In this document: positions 44,090-52,648 of the stretch, piece after piece
Layout of the letters: each line of letters begins with the position of its first letter
Numbering within the stretch: position 1 is the stretch's first letter
Source of the DNA: Facklamia miroungae
GTDB lineage: Bacteria > Bacillota > Bacilli > Lactobacillales > Aerococcaceae
Direction of reading: 5' to 3'
DNA: 64,000 nucleotides
Assembly (NCBI RefSeq): GCF_012396555.1
Contig: NZ_JAAXPS010000006.1
Location: forward strand, 1 to 64,000
Notes under the pieces: model-generated
Told to the model about the DNA's origin: nothing
What the model saw: only the letters and a program-made list of their open reading frames with translations
The model's database searches: none
Program-made: the position numbers and the translations under genes

Positions 44090-44944
44090 CTATTCTATAC
44101 CATTTAGAAGTTTAGCACCTTTAACTACTTGTGAAGCTAATACACCTGTTGTTACAGATCCAACGCCTCCAGGAACTGGAGTGATTGCACTTGCTTTTGG
44201 TTCAACTTCATCAAAGCGAACATCACCTGTTGCTTTACCATCCTTATAACCGAAGCCAACATCAATAACAGTTGCTCCTTCTTTGATATAATCAGGGCCA
44301 ACTAAACCTAAAGCTCCTGTAGCTGAAACCACGATATCTGCAAGTGTAGTATGAATTGTGTTGTCCTTAGTGTAAACATGGGTATTTGAAACTGTGGCAT
44401 TCCGGTTTGACAACATAACTGCTAGTGGTTTACCTACTACTGGTGAAGAACCAATCACACAAACTTCTGCGCCTTCTAATTCATAATCATAATAATCTAG
44501 AATCTCAATACACGCTTGAGCTGTAGAAGGAGCCATTGCAGTAGGGTCATTATTAATTAATTTACCTAAGTTAACAGGATTCAAGGCATCTACATCTTTG
44601 AAAGGATTTAAACGCTCAGCAATTTCTGCACGTTCAATGCCTTCTGGGAATGGTTGCATAATGATCACGCCAGAAACTGATTCATCTTCATTTAATTCGT
44701 CAATAATCTTCAAAACATCTTCTGTCGTTTTCGCATTAAGTTCGGTCCGAGCCTCTGCTTCAATGCCACACTTTTCCATCACTTTCATAGCATTTTTTTC
44801 GTATGCCATTGAAGACGGATTCTCATCTACTCGTAAAACAACTAATTTTGGTACAATTCCTTTTTCTCTAAGTGCTTCTGCTTCTTGACGCGTGCGCTCG
44901 CGAATTGCTTTTCCAACTTCTTTACCATCTAAAATCTTACCCAT
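44090..44944 (-). CDS. folD: Bifunctional methylene-THF dehydrogenase / methenyl-THF cyclohydrolase
   Basis: Oxidises 5,10-methylene-THF to methenyl-THF with NAD(P) and hydrolyses that to 10-formyl-THF. 284 residues. The catalytic Tyr-Lys pair is in SSMAYEKNAMKV. Signatures are VIIMQPFPEGI and CVIGSSPVVGKPLAVML with TPVPGGVGSVTTGVLA. It carries on from the product of GcvT. It lies between fchA and fhs; a moderate hairpin in the 94-nt gap to fhs could lower readthrough from fhs into folD and beyond. Confidence 0.97.
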   Translation of the reverse strand: MGKILDGKEVGKAIRERTRQEAEALREKGIVPKLVVLRVDENPSSMAYEKNAMKVMEKCGIEAEARTELNAKTTEDVLKIIDELNEDESVSGVIIMQPFPEGIERAEIAERLNPFKDVDALNPVNLGKLINNDPTAMAPSTAQACIEILDYYDYELEGAEVCVIGSSPVVGKPLAVMLSNRNATVSNTHVYTKDNTIHTTLADIVVSATGALGLVGPDYIKEGATVIDVGFGYKDGKATGDVRFDEVEPKASAITPVPGGVGSVTTGVLASQVVKGAKLLNGIE

Positions 44945-44979
44945 AAGATCCTCCCTTTTCTATTCACTACACTGTAAAA

Positions 44980-45009
44980 GTCGAACGAGCAATAATTTAC
45001 TCGCTCGAC
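44980..45009 (-). terminator. Attenuator-like hairpin between fhs and folD
   Basis: GTCGAGCGAG/CTCGTTCGAC, a 10-bp stem with one G-T pair and a 10-nt loop. On the minus strand only TTTT follows, so it should terminate partially. Confidence 0.55.
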
Positions 45010-45038
45010 TATTCATTTTATTTGAGAAGTGTTACTTT

Positions 45039-46709
45039 TTAGAATAATCCTTCGATATTTCCTTTTTCGTCTACATCAATACGGTTTGCTGCTGGCTCTT
45101 TCGGTAAACCAGGCATCTTCATAATATCACCAGTTAAGCAAACAATGAAACCAGCACCTGCAGAAACAGTTAAATCACGAATTGTTACAGTAAATCCTTC
45201 TGGAGCTCCAAGTGCTTTTGGATCGTCAGAGAATGAGTACTGAGTTTTCGCCATACAAATTGGTAAGTTTCCATGGCCTTGTTCAGTGAACTGTTTAATT
45301 TTCTTCTTAGCTGATGGAGCAAACTCAACTTTAGCACCACCATAGATCTTAGTTACTAATGTTTCAACTTTCTCTTCTATTGAAGCTTCCACATCATATG
45401 CAAATTTGAAATTGCTTTCTTTATCAGCTGCTTCTACCACTGCTTTAGCTAATTCAACAGCACCTTCGCCACCATCAGAGAAGTGAGTAGAAAGAACAAC
45501 TTTAACGCCTTCTTTTTCACATTCTTCACGTAAAGCTTCAATTTCAGCTTCTGTATCCGTAGGGAATGCATTGATTGCAACTACTGGGTTTAATCCAAAA
45601 ACATTCTTAATATTGTTGATGTGACGCATTAAGTTAGGCATACCTTTACGTAATGCTTCGACGTTTTCTGGCCCCAATTCTTTCTTGTCAACGCCGCCAT
45701 GCATTTTCAAAGCACGGATCGTTGCAACAATGACAACTGCTGATGGAGCAATTCCAGCTTGACGACACTTGATATCTAAGAATTTCTCAGCCCCTAAGTC
45801 TGCACCGAATCCTGCTTCTGTAATAGTGTAATCAGCGTAATTCATTGCTAATTTTGTAGCAATAATTGAGTTACATCCATGAGCGATGTTTGCAAATGGT
45901 CCACCATGGATAAATGCTGGTGTACCTTCTAAAGTTTGTACAATATTCGGTTTAATTGCATCTTTAAGTAAAGCTGTAGCTGCACCAGCTCCATTGATGT
46001 CTTTAACAGTAATTGGTTTGTTGTCTTTGCGAGTATAAGCAACAATCATGTTTCCTAATTTTTCTTTTAATTCTTGTAAAGTATTAGATAAGCAGAATGC
46101 TGCCATAACTTCTGATGCTACTACAATATCATAGCCATCTTCACGTGTTACACCGTCTACGCGACGACCTAATCCATTTACAATGTTACGTAATTGACGA
46201 TCATTCATGTCTACAACACGACGCCATACAATACGATTTGTATCAATATCTAATTCATTACCATGGTGAATGTGGTTATCTAATAAGGCAGCGATTAAGT
46301 TAGTTGCTGCTCCAATCGCATGAAAGTCACCAGTAAAGTGTAAGTTGATATCTTCCATTGGAACAACTTGAGCGTATCCGCCACCGGCAGCCCCACCTTT
46401 AATACCAAATACTGGCCCTAATGAAGGCTCACGTAAAGCAACAGCTGTTTTCTTACCAATTTTAGACATTCCATCTGCTAAACCGATTGAAGTAGTTGTT
46501 TTACCTTCACCGGCAGGAGTTGGTGTAATGGCTGTTACAAGAATTAATTTTCCTAGATCCTTGTTGTCCATATCTAATTTAGTAAAATCAATTTTAGCTT
46601 TGGTTTTACCGTAAGGTTCTAACACATCATTAGAAATGCCTAGTTTTGCAGCCACTTCTTCAATGGGTTGCAATTTGGCTTCCTGTGCGATTTGAATATC
46701 TGTCTTCAT
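45039..46709 (-). CDS. fhs: Formate--tetrahydrofolate ligase
   Basis: Interconverts formate, THF and ATP with 10-formyl-THF and ADP. 556 residues. The P-loop TPAGEGKTT is at 64-72. Further conserved parts are [23 protein letters not shown] (split around about 93-115) and [17 protein letters not shown]. Run in reverse it makes ATP from the C1 unit delivered by GcvT, FolD and FchA, a substrate-level phosphorylation known from glycine and purine fermenters. AAAGGGGG precedes the ATG. First gene of the leftward C1 block proper. Confidence 0.98.
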   Translation of the reverse strand: MKTDIQIAQEAKLQPIEEVAAKLGISNDVLEPYGKTKAKIDFTKLDMDNKDLGKLILVTAITPTPAGEGKTTTSIGLADGMSKIGKKTAVALREPSLGPVFGIKGGAAGGGYAQVVPMEDINLHFTGDFHAIGAATNLIAALLDNHIHHGNELDIDTNRIVWRRVVDMNDRQLRNIVNGLGRRVDGVTREDGYDIVVASEVMAAFCLSNTLQELKEKLGNMIVAYTRKDNKPITVKDINGAGAATALLKDAIKPNIVQTLEGTPAFIHGGPFANIAHGCNSIIATKLAMNYADYTITEAGFGADLGAEKFLDIKCRQAGIAPSAVVIVATIRALKMHGGVDKKELGPENVEALRKGMPNLMRHINNIKNVFGLNPVVAINAFPTDTEAEIEALREECEKEGVKVVLSTHFSDGGEGAVELAKAVVEAADKESNFKFAYDVEASIEEKVETLVTKIYGGAKVEFAPSAKKKIKQFTEQGHGNLPICMAKTQYSFSDDPKALGAPEGFTVTIRDLTVSAGAGFIVCLTGDIMKMPGLPKEPAANRIDVDEKGNIEGLF

Positions 46710-47005
46710 TAAATCTTTTCCCCCTTTAGATAAATCACATAGTATCTCTATGCATCTTTCATCATACCATAAAACCCTAGGAAACTCTTACATTTTATCG
46801 AGTGTTTTGAAATTTTTGTAATTTTATTAATTTAGCTATAGTATTCACAAGCTAATTTTTAAAAAGCAAGGATAAAATTGCGGATATTATCAACAAAATG
46901 TATTAGTTGTTCTTTTCACAACTGGAATCAAGTGGTTAAAAGTTGTTATTAATATTATGATATCCACTTGGCCATTATATGCTTTTTTCACAAAAAATTT
47001 GCATG
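46710..47005. other. Leader/promoter region of the C1 block
   Basis: About 296 nt without a gene. On the minus strand an extended -10 (TGG then TATGAT, about 46770) lies before fhs. Upstream, CAAGTGG/CCACTTG and ACAACT/AGTTGT inverted repeats (about 46905-46975) may end the NAD-kinase-family transcript, but no T-run follows. No glycine riboswitch motifs were recognised. Confidence 0.45.
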
Positions 47006-48121
47006 TTAAATGGCAGATACCTTATACATTCTTGAATTATGATACCCCAGCAAAACTTTATGATATCCTGCAAGTTTTTCATCTACTCTACGGTTCCCTG
47101 TATATACTAGTAACGGTTGTCCCTTTAAGGTGTTCAGTTTTCCAGGTGTAGCAACTATTATAATATCTTCTTTATCTAACTTAGATAGAACCTTATCAGA
47201 CAGTTGATGATTGCCCCGTCCAAACAGATAGCCTTGCCCCCCCATTGGTGTTACGACCAATTTGGCAGGCTGATCACCAATAATATCTAATATCTCTTGC
47301 TCATAGACGTCCTTTTTAACGATCTGTTTATTACGAATAATATCAACACCTAATAATGTTGGATTTAAACCTAGTTCCAACATTACAGGGGCAACTGTTG
47401 ATCCCGAACCAATAATATAGTAAACATCTTCTTCCATTCTATCAATAATATCTAATGCGGCAGATATTCGAGCCGCCTCATCGGATTGAGGAGTAGGTGA
47501 TTTGAGGTTCTGGAGATGACTTTCATCATAAGGTACACTTAAATAGCCATATACTTTAGTAATTATTTCGTCACGCCGAAAAGCATTCTCTTCAATATCG
47601 ATGACCTCCTCATCTTTCAAAGGAAGATCTTTATCTTTTAAATATCTAAGCGCTAGTATGCCAGCGTGTTCAGGAGTAACCGCATAGACTGGTGAATGTA
47701 TTTTGACCCCGGCTGGAATCCCAACTGTCGGGATTGACAATTGAGTTACTGAAGCAATATCACGTGCTGTTCCGTCACCTCCTGCAAATAGGATTAAATC
47801 CACCTCTAAATCGTGTAATTTTTCCACTAACTCGATGGTATCTGACGCGTTGCTCTCGTGTTTGATTTGATGAATAACTTCATAGTTCAATTCTGTCTTT
47901 TTAACTAAATTTTCTCCCATATCATCAGAAGCAACATACACTTTTAATTCATCTTTAAGAGGATTCAATTCTTTCAAAGCTTTCACCGCCTTAGTCGGAG
48001 CTTCTGGTTTAGCTCCCCGTTTGATAGCTTCAGATAATACTTCTTCTCCATCCGTTCCTTTAAGTCCAACTCTGCCACCCATGCCTGCAATTGGATTAAC
48101 GACAATTCCTAATTTTTTCAT
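47006..48121 (-). CDS. ATP-NAD kinase family protein (AcoX-like)
   Basis: 371 residues from the ATG of MKKLGIVVNPIAGMGG (AAGGA 8 nt upstream). It has the NAD/diacylglycerol kinase fold: N-terminal GIVVNPIAGMGGRVGLKGTDG, the GGDGT motif in ILFAGGDGTARDIASV, and C-terminal VATPGKLNTLKGQPLLVYTG. This longer subfamily resembles AcoX and archaeal/clostridial NAD-kinase-like proteins whose true substrate is uncertain. It lies just upstream of fhs in the same direction, so a link to NAD(P) supply for FolD is plausible but only inferred from context. Confidence 0.78.
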   Translation of the reverse strand: MKKLGIVVNPIAGMGGRVGLKGTDGEEVLSEAIKRGAKPEAPTKAVKALKELNPLKDELKVYVASDDMGENLVKKTELNYEVIHQIKHESNASDTIELVEKLHDLEVDLILFAGGDGTARDIASVTQLSIPTVGIPAGVKIHSPVYAVTPEHAGILALRYLKDKDLPLKDEEVIDIEENAFRRDEIITKVYGYLSVPYDESHLQNLKSPTPQSDEAARISAALDIIDRMEEDVYYIIGSGSTVAPVMLELGLNPTLLGVDIIRNKQIVKKDVYEQEILDIIGDQPAKLVVTPMGGQGYLFGRGNHQLSDKVLSKLDKEDIIIVATPGKLNTLKGQPLLVYTGNRRVDEKLAGYHKVLLGYHNSRMYKVSAI

Positions 48122-48263
48122 TTCGACGTTCCTTTCCATCTATTTCTTTTCTATTATAGGTTTATTTTATTGTTTTGTCATACTTCAACTTCGGTTTACA
48201 TTTTATCGATTTCTCTCTATAATTTTAATTATCTATTAACTAGCAATTACTAGGAGTGATTCT

Positions 48264-48815
48264 TTGCAAAGAAACTTAAAGTTTTATCTTAAATTATTTA
48301 GAGTGACTTTTCTTTTAAGTGCCTTCACCTTCGGTGGCGGTTATGTAATCGTTAGTCTGATGAAAAAACAATTTGTCGATGATTATCAGTGGTTTGAAGA
48401 AAACGAAATGCTTGATATGATTGCCATCGCTCAATCTTCACCTGGCGCAATTGCGATAAATGCTGCAGTAATTGTAGGGTATCAACTTGCAGGATGGCTT
48501 GGGGTTATCACCACTGTTTTTGCCACCGTCCTGCCGCCATTTGCTATCATTTCCATTATTGCCCACTTCTATCAAACTTTTATTGAAAATCAATGGATTG
48601 CCTGGATGCTTGAAGGAATGCAAGCAGGTGTAGCTGCCGTCATTGTTTCAGTTGTTTATAACATGGTTAAAGACCTTGTAAAGAAAAAAGAAAAATATTT
48701 AATTCTAATTTTTTTGCTTGCTCTTCTTCTCGTTAGTTATTTCAATTTTCCTGTTTCATGGTTAATAGTCTTTTCTTTATGTTGTGGCGTTATTTATTCC
48801 TTTTTAAAGAGGTGA
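48264..48815 (+). CDS. Chromate-family transporter, first subunit
   Basis: 183 residues, one CHR domain (PF02417). It starts with TTG at 48264, 7 nt after TAGGAG. Signatures are FTFGGGYVIVSLMKKQFVDD, the helix pair EMLDMIAIAQSSPGAIAINAAVIVGYQLAG, and the following TMs. Short CHR proteins work as pairs of opposite topology, and the second gene lies 4 nt downstream. The physiological substrate need not be chromate. Divergent from the NAD-kinase-family gene. Confidence 0.88.
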   Translation: MQRNLKFYLKLFRVTFLLSAFTFGGGYVIVSLMKKQFVDDYQWFEENEMLDMIAIAQSSPGAIAINAAVIVGYQLAGWLGVITTVFATVLPPFAIISIIAHFYQTFIENQWIAWMLEGMQAGVAAVIVSVVYNMVKDLVKKKEKYLILIFLLALLLVSYFNFPVSWLIVFSLCCGVIYSFLKR

Positions 48816-48819
48816 TTCA

Positions 48820-49374
48820 ATGATCTATTGGCAATTATTCTTAACTTTTCTAAATATTGGCCTTCTCTCCTTTGGAGGGGGTTATGCCGCTCTGCCTATA
48901 ATTGAGGATTTAGTCGTTCATCAAGAGCACTGGTTGACATTAGAAGAATTCAGTCATCTGATTACTATTTCACAAATGACACCTGGACCTATAGCTATTA
49001 ACGCTTCAACCTTCATTGGCACTCAAATTGGTGGCGTAGGTGGAGCGGTTGCCGCTACAATTGGTTGTACATTACCATCCATTATAATAGTGACATTTCT
49101 AGCCTATCTCTATCATCGCTATCAAAAACTGAGTCTTATGCAAGACACTTTGTTTATCTTGAGACCGGTGGTAGTTGCTCTAATAGCTAGTTCAGGCTTA
49201 TCCATTTTCATCAATGCTATTTGGGGCAATGAAAGAATTATATGGATGGATCCTAATTGGTTAATGCTTATTATTTTTTCGGTGGCTATGTTTTTTTTAA
49301 ATAAATTTAAAGCAAATCCCATTTTAATTATGCTGTCTGCCGGTCTTGTTAATATAATCTATCATGCCTTGTAA
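48820..49374 (+). CDS. Chromate-family transporter, second subunit
   Basis: 184 residues, second short-chain CHR domain: LLSFGGGYAALPIIEDLVV, LITISQMTPGPIAINASTFIG, then GGVGGAVAATIGCTLPS and further TMs. It has its own SD (AGAGG within the previous gene's end) and start. The pair is therefore a genuine two-gene transporter and not a frameshifted long ChrA. It is followed by a hairpin terminator with a duplicated arm. Confidence 0.88.
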   Translation: MIYWQLFLTFLNIGLLSFGGGYAALPIIEDLVVHQEHWLTLEEFSHLITISQMTPGPIAINASTFIGTQIGGVGGAVAATIGCTLPSIIIVTFLAYLYHRYQKLSLMQDTLFILRPVVVALIASSGLSIFINAIWGNERIIWMDPNWLMLIIFSVAMFFLNKFKANPILIMLSAGLVNIIYHAL

Positions 49375-49382
49375 ATACTTAA

Positions 49383-49458
49383 AAATGCTCATCATCATTG
49401 GTTTTCCTCAATGATGATGAGCATTTGTTTTCCTCAATGATGATGAGCATTTGTTTTT
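49383..49458. terminator. Terminator with a duplicated arm
   Basis: AAATGCTCATCATCATTG (49383-49400) can pair perfectly with CAATGATGATGAGCATTT at 49409-49426, or with its exact copy at 49435-49452. The second copy is followed by GTTTTT on the plus strand. It separates convergent genes ending at 49374 and 49457. Confidence 0.85.
49401..49452 (+). repeat. Perfect tandem duplication of a 26-bp unit
   Basis: Two identical 26-bp copies (49401-49426 and 49427-49452), each GTTTTCCT plus an 18-nt hairpin arm. They abut directly, consistent with recent slippage within the terminator. Confidence 0.9.
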
Positions 49459-50338
49459 ATTTTTTTGGCGGAATCGTTTCAAACAAATCATTAATAACTT
49501 TGCTTTGCTCTTCTAACCATTCCCTTGCTTTAAGTACAGCTTGTTTATCGGCGATCTGACTCATCTTTTCCATTTCCAATTGTTTATCCCGCTCATAGAT
49601 AAGGGCTAAATATTCTTCAAGTGCAAGGCCGTGTTTCATCATAAATTGGGCATGTTCTTTTCCTACATAGCGGAAATGCCAAGGCTCAAAATTAAAAGTT
49701 GTGACTTCTGTTTTTTCTCGAGGGTATCTTAAAATAAACCCATAATTTGCTGCGTAGTTCGCTAGCCATTGAGCAGACCCTACCTCACTGTAATGCTCTG
49801 TTAACCCTCCTCCTATAGTCGTCCAATCCTGGCCTAGGATATCTATCGCTAAACCTGTCATATGCTCGGTAGCATTCGCAGGAGCTGTATAAAGATTAGT
49901 TAAGTGGCTAGCTTCTGCTTCGCTATAGCCACTTGCTAACAAGGATTGTTTTCTTGTGCTTTCTAAATCTGCCTGTTGATTACTGGTGCGATAACCAGAA
50001 ATTATCGTGAAATGATACCCTGACTCTTCACCAGCTTGTAATAATTGATTAAGCTCCTTTTCAATACTTGCAGCATAAGGTATTCCTTCATTTGATGTGA
50101 TTAAATCAACTGGCTTTTGAATATTTGCCGGATTAAGTGGATTCACTAGCGCCAAAAAGGGATCATTGCTATCAGCATTTTTAGGTAGTAATTCCAATAA
50201 TTGCTCACTGTCTAGATGGGTTTGAGAAGCTTCCACTTCATTAATATTTGGCAGTACATATTCAGTCATAGCGTGTACTTTATGTATTGAGAAAATGACT
50301 ACAAGTAGGAGGGCTAAGAGAATTTTTTTAAGTTTCAT
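49457..50338 (-). CDS. D-alanyl-D-alanine carboxypeptidase, VanY type (M15B)
   Basis: 293 residues with an N-terminal signal peptide (hydrophobic 5-20, HAM near 22-24). Zinc ligands are His159 and Asp166 in TEHMTGLAID and His221 in EPWHFRYVG; Glu218 is the catalytic base. It trims D-Ala from peptidoglycan stem peptides independently of penicillin-binding serine enzymes. No van regulators are nearby, so it is a housekeeping wall enzyme and not vancomycin resistance. The C-terminal coiled segment (about 243-293) is Lys/Glu rich. It lies downstream of the polysaccharide operon but is separated from it by a terminator. Confidence 0.9.
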   Translation of the reverse strand: MKLKKILLALLLVVIFSIHKVHAMTEYVLPNINEVEASQTHLDSEQLLELLPKNADSNDPFLALVNPLNPANIQKPVDLITSNEGIPYAASIEKELNQLLQAGEESGYHFTIISGYRTSNQQADLESTRKQSLLASGYSEAEASHLTNLYTAPANATEHMTGLAIDILGQDWTTIGGGLTEHYSEVGSAQWLANYAANYGFILRYPREKTEVTTFNFEPWHFRYVGKEHAQFMMKHGLALEEYLALIYERDKQLEMEKMSQIADKQAVLKAREWLEEQSKVINDLFETIPPKK

Positions 50339-50422
50339 TTTGCGGCACCTCTTGGTTTGAATTAAAATACAATTAAATCTAAATAAGCTTTTTTGATCAA
50401 AAATAAATTAATATTGAAAAAC

Positions 50423-50461
50423 CTCAAGAATAACTATCATAATTTGACAGAAATTCTTGAG
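50423..50461 (-). terminator. Terminator of the surface polysaccharide operon
   Basis: CTCAAGAAT/ATTCTTGAG stem with a large loop, followed on the minus strand by GTTTTTC. It lies shortly after the UDP-sugar dehydrogenase stop. Confidence 0.7.
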
Positions 50462-50488
50462 AAGCTTTTTATTTTCTATTAATTAAAA

Positions 50489-51811
50489 CTATAAGCGCCA
50501 GAAAGTATAACCTGCTTCTTTGAAATAAGTAGCATCGACAATACTCTTAACATCCATTAAAACTCTTTCTTTAGTCGGTAAAGCAGGATTAAATAGACTT
50601 TCTATTTTGGCATTATTTAACTGTTTGAACTCCTCATGAGCTACTGCAAAAATTACCGCATCAGCGTCCTGAACTTGACCTAAATCAGTTAAATCCACAT
50701 CATATTCTGCTTTTGCATCTCTTGGGTCAGCCCAAGGATCAACAACAAGAGGCTCAATATTAAAAGCTCGTAAATAATTAATAATATCTGCTACTTTGGA
50801 GTTTCGGGTATCGGGGGTATGTTCTTTAAAAGTAAGTCCTAAAATGACAATCTGAGCATCCGTTACCTTCTTACCTGCTTTTACCATTAATTTAATTAAC
50901 TTATCCCCAATAAATTCTCCCATTTGATCATTTATTTGACGGCCAGAAAGAATGATTTGACTGTGATAACCCAAATTTTCTGCTTCATAAACAAAATAAT
51001 AAGGATCAACACCGATACAATGCCCGCCTACTAAACCTGGCGAGAAACCTAAAGCATTCCATTTAGTGTTCATAGCATCGATTACATCTTGAGAATCAAT
51101 TTCCATTCGATCAAAAACTAACGCAAGCTCATTCATAAAGGCAATATTAATATCTCTCTGGCTATTCTCAACCACTTTTGCTGCTTCAGCTACCTTAATG
51201 CTTGGAGCACGATGTACGCCTGCTTCTATAACCAATTCGTATACTTGAGCCATGGTTTCTAAAGCTTCTGGGGTGGTAGCTGAAACAATTTTTCTGATTT
51301 TGGATAAAGTATGGACTTTATCGCCAGGATTAATTCTTTCAGGAGAGTAGCCTACCCAAAAATCAACACCATGAACTAAACCTGAACTTTCTTCTAGCTC
51401 CGCAATACAAAGTTCTTCAGTAACTCCAGGATAGACGGTCGATTCATAAGCTACAAGAGTTCCTTTGGACATATTTTTTCCAACGGTTCGAGTAGCAGAA
51501 ATAACGGGATCTAAATTAGGTGTTTTATCTTGATTTATTGGTGTAGGAACAGCAACAATGATAAAATTTGCTTCTTGCAACTTTTTTTGATCGTATGTAA
51601 AAGTCAATGTTGTATTTTTAACAGCTTCATCACCTACTTCAAGTGTAGGGTCGACGCCTTGAAGATATTGTTCAATCTTATTGACATTATTATCATACCC
51701 TATTGTTTCTACGTGCTTAGCAAACTCAATAGCAATTGGCATTCCAACATATCCTAACCCTACAACCGCTAATTTTGTTTTGCCATCTAATAAATTTTGA
51801 TAAATATTCAT
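50489..51811 (-). CDS. UDP-sugar 6-dehydrogenase, WbpA/TviB type
   Basis: NAD-dependent four-electron oxidation of a UDP-HexNAc or UDP-hexose to the uronic acid. 440 residues. The Rossmann motif is VVGLGYVGMPIAIEFA. The catalytic Cys lies in VGGHCIGVDPYYFVYEA, and a conserved central part reads KVAEAAKVVENSQRDINIAFMNE in two stretches. Sequence style is closer to UDP-N-acetyl-glucosamine or mannosamine dehydrogenases (VipA/TviB) than to UDP-glucose dehydrogenase. It would add a negatively charged sugar to the polysaccharide made by the upstream genes. Last gene of the operon. Confidence 0.88.
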   Translation of the reverse strand: MNIYQNLLDGKTKLAVVGLGYVGMPIAIEFAKHVETIGYDNNVNKIEQYLQGVDPTLEVGDEAVKNTTLTFTYDQKKLQEANFIIVAVPTPINQDKTPNLDPVISATRTVGKNMSKGTLVAYESTVYPGVTEELCIAELEESSGLVHGVDFWVGYSPERINPGDKVHTLSKIRKIVSATTPEALETMAQVYELVIEAGVHRAPSIKVAEAAKVVENSQRDINIAFMNELALVFDRMEIDSQDVIDAMNTKWNALGFSPGLVGGHCIGVDPYYFVYEAENLGYHSQIILSGRQINDQMGEFIGDKLIKLMVKAGKKVTDAQIVILGLTFKEHTPDTRNSKVADIINYLRAFNIEPLVVDPWADPRDAKAEYDVDLTDLGQVQDADAVIFAVAHEEFKQLNNAKIESLFNPALPTKERVLMDVKSIVDATYFKEAGYTFWRL

Positions 51812-51869
51812 TTTTTATCTCCTAACATTCGTAAAATTTCACTTAGTCTTACAGTGTCTTGCAAAAAAA

Positions 51870-52634
51870 TTATAACCGTCTTTTTATCGCTTGAAAAACA
51901 TAATGCAAATAATAATAAAGACATTCATGGAAGGGTAGTTTTTCTAATTGTCGATAGGTATGCCATGTTCGCTTCAATGCTGAAAACTTATTTGAAGAAA
52001 TAGATCCCGAAACTTGCCGATAATGATTCAAAACTTTATTTAAAGCATAAGCACGAACCTTTCGCTCACGCATCAACATCAACCAGGTGGCAGTATCCTG
52101 CCCTTTACGAACTAAAGGCATTCTAAAATCACCCGTCTTTTCACGATCGATCATAACCGTTGAGCAAGCGATTGCCGTATTCTTCAAGAGCCCTCTATAA
52201 TCTAAACTTTGCGGCAACTCAACAGACCCTTTAACGGTCTCTCCCTTTTCATCAATCAATGAAAAATTTGTGTAGGTAAAGGCGTGGCCTTCTTTTTGCA
52301 TAAAAGCTAGCTGAACTTCTAGTTTGTTAGCCTCCCATACATCATCACTGTCAATGAAGGCCAGGTATTTACCTCTCGCCATGTCGATTGCTTTATTTCT
52401 CGCGATTGCGGCACCTGAATTTTCTGGTAACTGAACCCACTGAATTCTATGATCCTCCTTAGCAAATTGCTCAATAATTTGCGCACTAGAATCAGAAGAA
52501 AGATCATCAACTAATAGCCACTCCCAATTAGAATACGTTTGTGAAAACACACTCATCATTGTCTCTTTTAGAAATCTTTCAGCATTATAAACAGGGGTTA
52601 TTATTGAGACCATATCTTCTCTTTCTATTTTCAT
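51870..52634 (-). CDS. Glycosyltransferase family 2
   Basis: 254 residues, a GT-A fold without a membrane segment. It starts VSIITPVYNAERFL, with DDLSSDSSAQII, the nucleotide-sugar region ARNKAIDMARGKYLAFIDSDD (DSDD carries the DxD metal site), and RKGQDTATWLMLMRERK. The C-terminal basic amphipathic helix (YYYLHYVFQAIKRRL) may bind the membrane. AAGGAG is 10 nt before the ATG. It would add one sugar to the lipid-linked repeat unit. Donor and acceptor cannot be read from sequence. Confidence 0.87.
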   Translation of the reverse strand: MKIEREDMVSIITPVYNAERFLKETMMSVFSQTYSNWEWLLVDDLSSDSSAQIIEQFAKEDHRIQWVQLPENSGAAIARNKAIDMARGKYLAFIDSDDVWEANKLEVQLAFMQKEGHAFTYTNFSLIDEKGETVKGSVELPQSLDYRGLLKNTAIACSTVMIDREKTGDFRMPLVRKGQDTATWLMLMRERKVRAYALNKVLNHYRQVSGSISSNKFSALKRTWHTYRQLEKLPFHECLYYYLHYVFQAIKRRL

Positions 52635-52648
52635 CTCAACACTTCTCC

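Noticed and set aside
48264-49374. Two half-size chromate transporter genes as a frameshifted chrA
   Set aside because: Each has its own start and ribosome binding site and a complete CHR domain. Paired short-chain CHR genes are a known arrangement.
49383-49458. Repeats as a CRISPR-like array
   Set aside because: Only two abutting 26-bp copies without spacers. They are the arms of a transcription terminator.
49457-50338. VanY-type gene as vancomycin resistance
   Set aside because: No vanH/A/X or VanRS-like genes nearby. VanY-type carboxypeptidases are common housekeeping wall enzymes.
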